Below are positions 16,313-23,819 of a DNA stretch of 64,000 nucleotides, piece after piece (the stretch's first letter is position 1; every line of letters begins with the position of its first letter). The DNA comes from an uncultured Eubacteriales bacterium (GTDB lineage: Bacteria > Bacillota > Clostridia > Christensenellales > CAG-138), in the NCBI GenBank assembly GCA_900545265.1, contig UQYI01000001.1, positions 62,001 to 126,000 on the forward strand, given 5' to 3'. The notes under the pieces are model-generated. The model was not told the origin of the DNA. It ran no database searches and worked only from the letters and a program-made list of their open reading frames with translations. The translations under genes and the position numbers were made by a program.

Positions 16313-18844
16313 TCAGGCCCCCGTATACCGGTTCTCGAACCACCAGGTGGCGATGCGCTCCACCGCCAGTGCGTTGGAGCTGCCGGAAAGACCGTTGGGG
16401 ATATACACCACCACGGCGATCTGAGGATCCTCCTTGGGAAAGGCTGCCACGAACCAGGCCGTATTCTCTATATCCACGTTTACGGCAGAGGTAGTGGCCG
16501 TCTGGGCGGTGCCCGTCTTGCCCACCAGCCGCTTCAGGTACGTATCCCGAAACTCCCGGGAGAAAGATGCGGCCGCCGTACCTCCCTCTTCGGCCGAGAC
16601 CACGTCCTCCATGCCTTCATAAAGCAGGTCCCAGTATTCCGCCGGAGCCTCCACCACATGGTCGATCTCCGGTTCTATGGTCTTATACAGGGTACCGTCG
16701 CTGTTATACACACTGTCCAGCAAAGAGGCCTTGTACACCGTACCCCGGTTGGCTATGGTCGAAATGTATCGGGCCACCGACAGGGGCGTCAGCAGCATGA
16801 CGCCCTGACCGATACCAGACTGGATGGTATAGGTGGGCTTCCAGCGCAGCTCCTCCAGCCAGACGGAGATATTCACTACCCACCCTGTATGCAGCAGACT
16901 GATGCCCATGGGTATATTCAGTTCTTCATACAGCACCCGGCGGATATCCTCGCCGTGCTCGGTGCGGGTGCCGTCCTGCAGCTCCAGCAGCCGCTCGGCG
17001 CAATGGGTCAGCTGTTCATAAGTGGCGTTGATACCCGCTTCCTCCATGATGGTGCGCAAATGAGCGGCTATCTGGTTGTAGATGAGCCGGGGAATGGCGG
17101 AAGACTGCTGGGAAAGCGTTTTGGTATTGTCATACCGGACGCTTTGCCCCCCGATCTGCACGGAAAGCTCACCCGGAAGCTCCACCCCTGTGGTACCGGA
17201 AAGCCCCAGCTGCCCGGCCCAGTAGTTCAGCCGGTCAATACCCACCCGGTCGGCCACGGTAAAGAAGAAGTAGTTGCAGCTTACTGCCAGAGCATGGGCC
17301 AGATCCAGGTTGGCGTGGCGGGCGGTGTTCCCTACCCAGCAGGAGGGAGCGTTGGCTTCCACCTTTACCGTAGGATCGCTGACAAAGTAGTAATAGGGAG
17401 ACCGGTCGGATATCAGCGTATCGATGGTGATAGCCCCCTCCATCAGCCCGGCAAAACCCGTGGCCATTTTGAAAATGGAGCCCGGCGCCGTGCGGATACC
17501 GATGGCCCGGTTCAGCGTGGGCTGGTTGCTGTTTTCCCCAAAGAGGGTTTGCATCTCCTCTTCGTCCACCCCGTCTGTAAAAACGTTGGGGTCATACTGG
17601 GGGTTGGAGGCCATGGCCTTGATCTTGCCGGTTTTCACCTCCATGACCACGATAGCCCCGGTCTGAGCGGTTTGGATATCCTCCTCCGGGTTCTCCCTGA
17701 GCTTCTGGTAGCGGGCGTAGTTTTTCTGTATGCGCTCCTGCTGCTTCAGGCGGGTGGCCTCTATATTCTCCCGGAGGGCTTCCTCGCAGACCTGCTGAAA
17801 GTCTATATCCAAAGAGAGCTTCACGTTCATGCCGCCTTTGGGAGCCGTGGTAGAAAGAACGTTCACTACGGAGCCGGTGCGGGTCTTTTCTATCAGGCGG
17901 GTGCCCTGCCGTTCGGTCAGGTGAGCGGTCAGATAGCCTTCGCAGCTTTTTTCCGCTCCGGCCACGCCGATCTTATCGGAATAGGAGTAACCCAGCTGCA
18001 GCAGGTTCTCCGTTGGCTCCTGCTCCGTCAGCCCGGCAAAGTCCTTATCAAAGGAATAGCCTATATCCCCCATATTCGTGGTGACCTGCTTCTGCATATA
18101 GCCCAGAACCTGCCCGGCCACCTCCTTGTAAGGATAGACCCGGCTGCCGGACATCTGTGTTTCTATGCCCACCAGCTCGCTCTGGCGCATATCCAGCTCC
18201 GTTACCACCGACAGGCTCACGTTCCGGGCTACCAGCACCCCTTCATAGGCATGCCAGCTGTTAAGCACCGCTTCCTGCCGGACGGACATAATCTTGGCGG
18301 CCTGCTCAAAGGGCATATCATCGGGGATCTGCCAGCTTTTGCGCAGGATAAGGTAGGCCTCCTCTGCCGTAAGCTCCGGATTGCTGAAGCGGCAGGCCTC
18401 CACAAAGTTCTTCTTCCGGGAGGCAATGGCAAGTTCGCTGGAGACGCCAAAGTCATAGTGATAGGTGCCGTCGTTATCCATCACGATATAAAATCCGTTT
18501 TCCACCGTGCCGCCTCCTGCTTCGATAATGGAAATGGCCTCTATCAGGGCGTTGGTGTAACGGGCGGAATCCACGGGAGTGGTCTTATCCGGATCCCGGT
18601 AGAACATGACATCGTAGCTGTTTTCGTCATAGGCCAGAATATTGCCGTTGCAGTCGCTGATGGAACCCCGGCTGCCGGACTGATAGGTAGTGACCTTGCT
18701 GGTGGTAGCCACCGCCGCCTGATAGGAAACGGCGTGTTCTACGGAAAGATCATAGAGGCCGTACACCAGATATGCGCCCAGAAAAAGAAAAACAAGCCCC
18801 AGCAGAGCCAGCCGCAGGTTAAGATGCAGACGAGGATTTTTCAT
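16313..18844 (-). CDS. mrdA: Class B penicillin-binding protein (PBP2/MrdA type)
   Basis: This is a transpeptidase of the elongation machinery, anchored by one membrane helix (about residues 12-33). The penicillin-binding motifs are present: Ser456-x-x-Lys459 (APGSIFKMATG), Ser522-Cys-Asn524 and Lys776-Thr-Gly. The PBP dimerisation domain occupies the first ~340 residues. Total length is 843 residues, longer than most PBP2; about 100 helical residues (roughly 575-665) are inserted between SxN and KTG. The start at 18844 overlaps the mreD stop (ATGA) and is the only sensible choice; the open frame further upstream is inside mreD. It is the last gene of mreC-mreD-mrdA. Confidence 0.95.
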   Translation of the reverse strand: MKNPRLHLNLRLALLGLVFLFLGAYLVYGLYDLSVEHAVSYQAAVATTSKVTTYQSGSRGSISDCNGNILAYDENSYDVMFYRDPDKTTPVDSARYTNALIEAISIIEAGGGTVENGFYIVMDNDGTYHYDFGVSSELAIASRKKNFVEACRFSNPELTAEEAYLILRKSWQIPDDMPFEQAAKIMSVRQEAVLNSWHAYEGVLVARNVSLSVVTELDMRQSELVGIETQMSGSRVYPYKEVAGQVLGYMQKQVTTNMGDIGYSFDKDFAGLTEQEPTENLLQLGYSYSDKIGVAGAEKSCEGYLTAHLTERQGTRLIEKTRTGSVVNVLSTTAPKGGMNVKLSLDIDFQQVCEEALRENIEATRLKQQERIQKNYARYQKLRENPEEDIQTAQTGAIVVMEVKTGKIKAMASNPQYDPNVFTDGVDEEEMQTLFGENSNQPTLNRAIGIRTAPGSIFKMATGFAGLMEGAITIDTLISDRSPYYYFVSDPTVKVEANAPSCWVGNTARHANLDLAHALAVSCNYFFFTVADRVGIDRLNYWAGQLGLSGTTGVELPGELSVQIGGQSVRYDNTKTLSQQSSAIPRLIYNQIAAHLRTIMEEAGINATYEQLTHCAERLLELQDGTRTEHGEDIRRVLYEELNIPMGISLLHTGWVVNISVWLEELRWKPTYTIQSGIGQGVMLLTPLSVARYISTIANRGTVYKASLLDSVYNSDGTLYKTIEPEIDHVVEAPAEYWDLLYEGMEDVVSAEEGGTAAASFSREFRDTYLKRLVGKTGTAQTATTSAVNVDIENTAWFVAAFPKEDPQIAVVVYIPNGLSGSSNALAVERIATWWFENRYTGA

Positions 18845-19326
18845 AGATCCACCTGACCTTTCAGCAGGGGGCGGAAAGCCTTTTTCAGCAGCAGCCCTGC
18901 GCCGCCGGTAAGCAGCGCCCGGGGCAAAGCCCCATACAGCAGGCCATACAAAGACACATGTCCCCCCAGCACCCATGCCAGAAGCGCAAGCAGCAGCTCA
19001 TATCCCAGGGCCAGAGCCGTCAAAAGCAAAAAGAGCACATAGGGTTTTACGGTATTTTTTTTCAACATAATATGCAGGAGCACGGCGGCCAGCAAAAACA
19101 GCGCCGGGGTGATCCCCAAAGCCGTGCCGCAAAGAATATCCTGACAGAAGCCCCCCAGGATCCCCAGCACCATGCCCGCCTGCAAAGAGAAGCAGGCTGC
19201 AGCAGACAAAGTCAGGGCCAGCATCATCCAGGGCCGCAGGGAAAACAGATTCCAGCGGCTGAATACCGCCGTATCCAGAAATACGCACACAATGCAGTAA
19301 GGCAGCAGGGCAATGTTTTTTCTCAC
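18841..19326 (-). CDS. mreD: Rod-shape-determining membrane protein MreD
   Basis: A small polytopic protein of 161 residues with about five hydrophobic segments. It has the Arg/Trp-rich N-terminus and the LQAGMVLGILGGFCQDILCG segment that matches the conserved GxxxGxxxDx(L/I) region of MreD. MreD is a membrane scaffold of the elongasome. Position between mreC (1 base away) and a class B PBP (4-base overlap) is the strongest support, because the sequence family is poorly conserved. Confidence 0.92.
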   Translation of the reverse strand: MRKNIALLPYCIVCVFLDTAVFSRWNLFSLRPWMMLALTLSAAACFSLQAGMVLGILGGFCQDILCGTALGITPALFLLAAVLLHIMLKKNTVKPYVLFLLLTALALGYELLLALLAWVLGGHVSLYGLLYGALPRALLTGGAGLLLKKAFRPLLKGQVDL

Positions 19327-19327
19327 G

Positions 19328-20158
19328 CTAATTACCCTCCATCCCCGTGACCAGCAGTACCGTTTCCAGATGGGTATAATCCACCTCCCAGGTTACGATG
19401 GCATCGTAGGGGTCTTTTTCGCCCCCCAGCGCCAGAACCTCCCCCACATACAGTCCCTTGGGGAAGATGCCTCCCAGACCGCTGGTGATAAGCCTGTCCC
19501 CTACCTCCAGCTGTGCCTCCTTGGGCAGATAATAAAGCTTGAGCCCCACCAGAGCTCCGTTCTCCTCCAGCAGTCCCCCCAGAAGCCCTTCGTCCCGGGT
19601 GCGCTCCACCATGACGGAGATGCGCATATCCTCATTAAGCATGGTGCGTACCTTGCACCAGCCGGCCCCCACCTGGCTCACCCGGCCGATGACTCCCTGG
19701 GCGCAGACCACGGCCATCTTTTCCGTAACGCCGTTGCGGGTGCCTGCGTTGAGCGTCAGGGTATCCACGTAGGGATCCAGACTCCTGCCTGTAACGGCCG
19801 CAGCCATAAAGCCCAGATCCGGATGCTCCCCGGTATAATCCAGCAATTCCGAAAGGCGGCCGTTCTCCCGCTCCGTTTCTTCCTGCAGGAGAGACTTGCG
19901 CTGATAGTACAGAAGCTCCTTTTTCAACTGCTCGTTTTCCGCCTGAATGCTGCTGGGATAGAACACCCGGGTGAAAAAATCCGTCACATTCTCCGTAAGC
20001 CCCTGCACAAACCCCTGCACCGGGTCCAGCGCCTCATGAAAGAGACCCTCCGCCTGCCCGGCCGTCCGTTCGTTAACGGTGAAGGCGGCCAGCAGCAGAA
20101 ACAGTACCGCCGCTGTCAGGGCAATCAAAGCCGGCCGGTTTTTCCAGAGTTTTCCCAT
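19328..20158 (-). CDS. mreC: Rod-shape-determining protein MreC
   Basis: MreC is a bitopic membrane protein that links the cytoskeleton to peptidoglycan synthases. One membrane helix (about residues 12-30) is followed by a coiled coil (about 72-102, NEQLKKELLYYQRKSLLQEE), then the beta-rich MreC domain with NAGTRNGV, GVIGRV and DRLITSGLGGIFPKGLYVG. The start at 20158 has AAAGGAAG 7 bases upstream; 276 residues. No mreB gene lies upstream; the operon begins here at its own promoter. Confidence 0.95.
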   Translation of the reverse strand: MGKLWKNRPALIALTAAVLFLLLAAFTVNERTAGQAEGLFHEALDPVQGFVQGLTENVTDFFTRVFYPSSIQAENEQLKKELLYYQRKSLLQEETERENGRLSELLDYTGEHPDLGFMAAAVTGRSLDPYVDTLTLNAGTRNGVTEKMAVVCAQGVIGRVSQVGAGWCKVRTMLNEDMRISVMVERTRDEGLLGGLLEENGALVGLKLYYLPKEAQLEVGDRLITSGLGGIFPKGLYVGEVLALGGEKDPYDAIVTWEVDYTHLETVLLVTGMEGN

Positions 20159-20193
20159 GGGGTGCTTCCTTTCCCATACAATAATACAGAATG

Positions 20194-20222
20194 ATTGTAC
20201 CGTCCCTATTCTCCACAATCAA
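20194..20222 (-). promoter_or_regulatory. Predicted sigma-A promoter for mreC-mreD-mrdA
   Basis: On the minus strand TTGATT (20217-20222) and TACAAT (20194-20199) are exactly 17 bases apart, about 36 bases before the mreC start. Confidence 0.65.
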
Positions 20223-20397
20223 CCAGACTTCGGTAAACTTTTTGTAACGGGGGGAAAGAGGCTGTCCGAAAGCGTATGAGAAAATATGGGATGTGGAAAA
20301 ATCAGGCATCGTTCTCCGAGGCATGGGACGTGGGAAAATGAAGGAACAGGGAAGCCGAAACGGCGGCGGGCGAGGTTTGCGCCGTATACGGGGCTTC

Positions 20398-20477
20398 GGG
20401 GCGCACGCGTGCCGCAGGCACGCCTGCGGGGGCACTGCCCCCGCAGAGTTCCGGCCCGGGGCCGGAACGTGCGCCCC
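20398..20477 (-). repeat. Type A cloverleaf repeat, copy A5 (reverse)
   Basis: Closing stem GGGGCGCAC (20398-20406) pairs with GTGCGCCCC (20469-20477). Arm 3 is GCGTGCC-GCA-GGCACGC (20407-20423), arm 2 is CTGCGGGGGCA with GCCCCCGCAG (20424-20446), and arm 1 is GTTCCGGCC with GGCCGGAAC (20448-20468). It lies in the 906-base divergent gap between mreC and hsp20. An outer inverted pair (GGGACGTGGGA to its left, TCCCACGCCCC to its right) brackets it. Confidence 0.88.
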
Positions 20478-20687
20478 GCCCGGCGAATACGCTGTGTCTT
20501 TGTGCATGCACGGCCTAAATCCCGAACAAATCCATTTTCGCATTCCCACGCCCCAGGCCTCGAATCTGCATCTGGCATATACAAAACCGAAAAGGAAAAG
20601 CGGGCAGGCAGCTCTCTTTTGCATATGTCTACAGAGTGCTCAATGTGCACAGGCCGTCAGAACACACGCCACCGCAAACCATATCCG

Positions 20688-20740
20688 TTTGCATTGTGTA
20701 TTTGCATTGGCATTTACATTTACATTAACATTTGCATTAG
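20688..20740. repeat. Imperfect hexamer repeats (CATTTA/CATTTG) in an AT-rich stretch
   Basis: About eight imperfect copies of a six-base unit (TTGCAT, TTTACA and CATTAA variants) follow each other in the mreC-hsp20 gap. The composition is clearly more AT-rich than the surrounding sequence. No promoter or coding function can be assigned. Confidence 0.5.
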
Positions 20741-20926
20741 GTTTTTATTTTGTGCAGAAAGGAAACCATCGGTTTTATTTCGCTGTATGCATGAAAAACC
20801 ACAGGTTTATTTGCAGATGCGCCTGTGCAAAATGATTTAGGCACTTCTCTTTTTCGACTGCCCGGCAGATCTTTTTTAGAAAACACGGTGAGAAAATCCC
20901 GTATGCAAGTATTTTTTCGTGTGTCT

Positions 20927-20953
20927 TTAGCACTCGTGTAAAAAGAGTGCTAA
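20927..20953 (+). promoter_or_regulatory. CIRCE operator (HrcA-binding site) upstream of hsp20
   Basis: TTAGCACTC (20927-20935), nine spacer bases, then GAGTGCTAA (20945-20953). This is a perfect match to the canonical CIRCE inverted repeat bound by the heat-shock repressor HrcA. It lies 111 bases before the hsp20 start, so hsp20 is predicted to be HrcA-repressed and heat-inducible. Confidence 0.95.
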
Positions 20954-20970
20954 GTTCACAATTGTGTTCC

Positions 20971-21060
20971 AATTCCTCCCTTTTTCTGTAAAAATGGCTG
21001 GATATACTATGGGCATCAAGAAAAGAGAGGGCCTCCGAAAGGGGAGCCCGGAAAGGAATT
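20971..21060 (+). promoter_or_regulatory. hsp20 5' leader with possible Shine-Dalgarno-sequestering pairing
   Basis: AATTCCT (20971-20977) is complementary to AGGAATT (21054-21060), which contains the hsp20 ribosome-binding site. A stable hairpin (around GGGC..TCC and GGGGAGCCC, loop GAAA) lies just before it at about 21029-21050. The arrangement could form a temperature-labile structure that hides the site. This is inference from base complementarity only. Confidence 0.35.
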
Positions 21061-21064
21061 TGAT

Positions 21065-21502
21065 ATGTTGCTTAGTTATTCTCCTTACCGCATCAGCGGT
21101 CATAATGATACTTACAATCCCTTTGAAGAGCTGGAGAACGCCGGCTATGAGCTTATGCGCAGCAGCCGCCTTGGCGCTTTCCGTACGGACATTACCGAAA
21201 AGGATGGGGTCTACACACTGGAAAGTGAACTCCCCGGCATCAAAAAGGAAGACATTACCATTGATGTGCACGACAATGTACTGACCATCACCGCAAAGAA
21301 GCAGAATGAAGAAACCGAAGAAAACAAAGATAAGCACTATCTGCGCAAGGAGCGTGTCAACGGCACCTTCACCCGGAGCTTTGATGTGACCGGCATCGAT
21401 CAGGATCATATTTCCGCCGCCTTTGATAACGGCGTGCTTACCCTGACTCTGCCCACCGCTTCCCCCGAGAAGCCTGAAAAAAAGAGCATTTCCATCAACT
21501 GA
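21065..21502 (+). CDS. Small heat-shock protein (Hsp20/alpha-crystallin family)
   Basis: This is an ATP-independent holdase that binds unfolding proteins. The 145-residue protein carries an alpha-crystallin domain from about residue 38 to 132, with the signatures ELPGIKKEDITIDVHDNVLTI and FDNGVLTLTLP. The C-terminal IxI anchoring motif (ISI in KKSISIN) used for oligomer assembly is present. AAAGGA lies 8 bases upstream of the ATG. Regulation: a perfect CIRCE element at 20927-20953 predicts control by HrcA. A terminator follows at 21523, so it is monocistronic. Confidence 0.97.
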   Translation: MLLSYSPYRISGHNDTYNPFEELENAGYELMRSSRLGAFRTDITEKDGVYTLESELPGIKKEDITIDVHDNVLTITAKKQNEETEENKDKHYLRKERVNGTFTRSFDVTGIDQDHISAAFDNGVLTLTLPTASPEKPEKKSISIN

Positions 21503-21522
21503 TGTACCCTGTGTTTCCCCCG

Positions 21523-21552
21523 CCGCCCTGCCCCAGGCAGGGCGGTCTTTTT
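21523..21552 (+). terminator. Terminator of hsp20
   Basis: CCGCCCTGCC (21523-21532) pairs perfectly with GGCAGGGCGG (21536-21545), followed by TCTTTTT. Confidence 0.9.
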
Positions 21553-21631
21553 ATGCAAAAAAGCGTCTGAACGGATAATGTATTCCCGCAGCCTGGGCCG
21601 CGGGAATATCAGGGCAGGCAGATTTGGGGCA

Positions 21632-21711
21632 GGGGGGCGCACGTTCCGGCCTTGGCCGGAACTCTGCGGGGAAATGCCCCGCAGGCGTGCCTGCGGCACG
21701 CCTGCGCCCCC
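21632..21711 (+). repeat. Type A cloverleaf repeat, copy A6 (forward)
   Basis: Closing stem GGGGGCGCA (21633-21641) pairs with TGCGCCCCC (21703-21711). Arm 1 is GTTCCGGCC with GGCCGGAAC (21643-21662), arm 2 is CTGCGGGG with CCCCGCAG (21664-21684), and arm 3 is GCGTGCC-TGC-GGCACGC (21685-21701). It lies in the 317-base gap between hsp20 and the YuiD-like gene, both reading rightward. Confidence 0.88.
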
Positions 21712-21819
21712 GGAGCCCCGTATACCGACCCGGCCCCGTTTTTTGCAAGCTGCCTTTTGACTTGCAGGATGGCCGGGCTTGTGGTAGCATTACAGATGTT
21801 CTGCAAGGAGGATATACAT

Positions 21820-22263
21820 ATGCTTCAGGAACTGTTTGCAAACAAACCTTTCTGGGCTGCCGCTCTCAGCTGGTGCGCAGCGCAGGTGCTCAAGGTATTT
21901 ATAGACTGGATCGTTTCCGGCCGTTTGGATATCAAACGCATCTGGGGAGACGGGGGCTATCCCAGCGCTCATTCTGCTCTGGTCAGCGCTTTGGCGGCTT
22001 CTATCGGCAAAAGTCAGGGACTGGCCTCCCCGCTGTTTGCCCTGGCTTGTGCCTTCGCAGCCATTGTCATGCACGATGCGCGGGGCGTCCGTCTGGAAAC
22101 GGGCAAGCAGGCCCGCACCATCAACTCCATTCTGGATATTCTCAACGCCTCCTGGGAAACTTCTCTGGATACGGCCCAGCGGTTGAAGGAGATGGTGGGC
22201 CACACTCCCCTGCAGGTGTTCTGCGGAGCGGTGCTGGGTATTTTCATCGGGATCCTGTTCTGA
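21820..22263 (+). CDS. Divergent PAP2 family membrane protein (YuiD/DUF212)
   Basis: A 147-residue polytopic protein with about four membrane segments. The motifs GGYPSAHSALVSALA and HDARGVRLETGKQA are characteristic of the YuiD/DUF212 group, a divergent branch of acid phosphatase/vanadium haloperoxidase-type (PAP2) membrane proteins; the PSAHSA segment corresponds to the PAP2 active-site motif. The start is the ATG at 21820 with AAGGAGG upstream. A lipid phosphatase role is possible but unproven. Confidence 0.9.
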   Translation: MLQELFANKPFWAAALSWCAAQVLKVFIDWIVSGRLDIKRIWGDGGYPSAHSALVSALAASIGKSQGLASPLFALACAFAAIVMHDARGVRLETGKQARTINSILDILNASWETSLDTAQRLKEMVGHTPLQVFCGAVLGIFIGILF

Positions 22264-22322
22264 TGCAGCAGCGCCCGGCTTTTCCCACTGCACAGCCGCA
22301 GATATAACAGAATAAATTTATC

Positions 22323-22360
22323 TGCCGTCTTTTGCCGTTCATGCAGGAGACGGCATTTTT
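22323..22360 (+). terminator. Probable terminator of the YuiD-like gene
   Basis: TGCCGTC pairs with GACGGCA over a long loop and is followed by TTTTT. The stem is short, so support is moderate. The remaining ~220 bases before the ABC permease contain no riboswitch that I recognise. Confidence 0.6.
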
Positions 22361-22584
22361 GTATGCGTAACTCTGCGCACGCGGCAGACGGCCGAAGGAC
22401 TGTTCCGATTCCAAACCGATACACTTTGTCCCTAACGACATTTTTCGGTCAGGTGCACCAATTTTATGCCTTTTTAACACCGGGTTGTTCCCTTCGGGAA
22501 TATGGGGCGTATGTATACTTCTGGCACCCGGCACCCGGCTGCGGAATAGTATAGGAGTATATTCCGTTGTATAAGGAGATACCT

Positions 22585-23400
22585 ATGCGATATACGTCCC
22601 TGTCCTGCTCCCCGGAGCGATTTGCCTACCTCCAGGCCCGGCGCCGGGAGGCTGTTTCCGTCCATGTGCTGCGGCTGCTGGTGCTGATTGCCTTTCTGTT
22701 TCTTTGGGAAATGGGGGCCCGCTGGGGGTGGGTGGATCCTTTCATTCTCTCCTGCCCAAGCCGGGTACTGGTCTCCCTGGCCAATCTGTATGCAGACGGC
22801 ACCCTGTTTCTGCACATAGGCACCACCCTGTTTGAAACAGTAGCGGGGTTCCTGCTGGGGACGGCGCTGGGAGTGGCGCTGGCTGTTCTGCTCTGGTGGA
22901 TGCCCCTGCTGGATAAGGTCATGGATCCCTATCTGGTGGTGCTCAATGCTCTGCCCAAAATCGCCCTTGGGCCGGTGCTTATCGTATGGATCGGTGCGGG
23001 AATGGAAAGTATCATCGTCATGGCGGTGCTTATCTCTCTGGTGGTGACTACCGTAACGGTGCTGGGAGGCTTTGCCGCCGCCACCGGGGAAAAGCAGCTG
23101 CTTATGGATACACTGGGGGCCAGCCGCTTTCAGGTATTCGAAAAGGTGGTGCTCCCCGCCAGCGTACCGGATATTATCAGCGCCTTGAAGATCTCCGTAG
23201 GCATGAGCTGGGTGGGGGTCATCGTAGGAGAATATCTGGTAAGTCAGGCGGGGCTGGGCTACCTGATCGTATACGGCGGGCAGGTGTTCCGGCTGGATCT
23301 GGTCATGGCCTCGGTAGTGGTGCTCTGTCTGCTGGCGGCTCTTATGTATGCGGCCGTAGCTCTGCTGGAAAAGCGCATCCGCCGCCGGTTCAGCGCCTGA
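22585..23400 (+). CDS. ABC transporter permease (SsuC/TauC/ThiX-like)
   Basis: A binding-protein-dependent transport permease with about six membrane helices. The cytoplasmic EAA loop (LLMDTLGASRFQVFEKVVLPASVPDI, about residues 175-200) is the coupling motif for the ATPase. The overall pattern matches permeases for taurine, sulfonates, nitrate or thiamine precursors. The start at 22585 has AAGGAG 7 bases upstream; a TTG at 22567 precedes that site. No ATPase or substrate-binding protein is encoded next to it, so this is an orphan permease and the substrate is unknown. Confidence 0.93.
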   Translation: MRYTSLSCSPERFAYLQARRREAVSVHVLRLLVLIAFLFLWEMGARWGWVDPFILSCPSRVLVSLANLYADGTLFLHIGTTLFETVAGFLLGTALGVALAVLLWWMPLLDKVMDPYLVVLNALPKIALGPVLIVWIGAGMESIIVMAVLISLVVTTVTVLGGFAAATGEKQLLMDTLGASRFQVFEKVVLPASVPDIISALKISVGMSWVGVIVGEYLVSQAGLGYLIVYGGQVFRLDLVMASVVVLCLLAALMYAAVALLEKRIRRRFSA

Positions 23401-23475
23401 AGCCGGAAACGGTGATCCGCCGCAGAGCTTCCTGCCCGCAGAGGGCGACCGTGCCTGAGTGATATACGAAGGTTG

Positions 23476-23558
23476 GGGGGCGCACGCGTGCCTTTGGCAC
23501 GCCTGCGGGGGCGGCCGCCCCCGCAGTGTTCCGGCCCGGGGCCGGAACGTGCGCCCCC
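23476..23558 (-). repeat. Type A cloverleaf repeat, copy A7 (reverse)
   Basis: Closing stem GGGGGCGCAC (23476-23485) pairs with GTGCGCCCCC (23549-23558). Arm 3 is GCGTGCC-TTT-GGCACGC (23486-23502), arm 2 is CTGCGGGGGC with GCCCCCGCAG (23503-23526) and arm 1 is GTTCCGGCC with GGCCGGAAC (23528-23548). It lies in the 419-base gap between the ABC permease and glgP. Confidence 0.88.
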
Positions 23559-23729
23559 GCCCGGCGTATACGCAAAATACCTCGTGATGCAACGTCCCGG
23601 CTCTCGGATTCATCCCGCTTACATGCTCCCGCATCCCAGCCCTCGGGCAGATACTTTCAGCGTCCGTATCCATACACCGTCAGCCCGCTTCCCTTCCCCA
23701 TGCTTTTGTATATTATCTCCGGGCAAATC

Positions 23730-23758
23730 TTGCATTGCCTACGGAAAAATGCTATAAT
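23730..23758 (+). promoter_or_regulatory. Predicted sigma-A promoter for glgP
   Basis: TTGCAT (23730-23735) and a perfect TATAAT (23753-23758) are 17 bases apart. The apparent ATG at 23757 lies inside the -10 box and therefore cannot be the glgP start. Confidence 0.72.
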
Positions 23759-23819
23759 GCGTTTTAATAATGGTGTACTGTTTATTCAGTTCTATTCTGA
23801 GGAAGGGTCAAGTAAAAAA

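Noticed and set aside
22365..22584. Riboswitch (TPP or similar) upstream of the ABC permease
   Set aside because: The conserved core elements of TPP, SAM, cobalamin or FMN riboswitches were not found; only short hairpins are visible.
23757..23759. ATG at 23757 as the glgP start
   Set aside because: It lies within a perfect TATAAT with TTGCAT 17 bases upstream, and has no ribosome-binding site.
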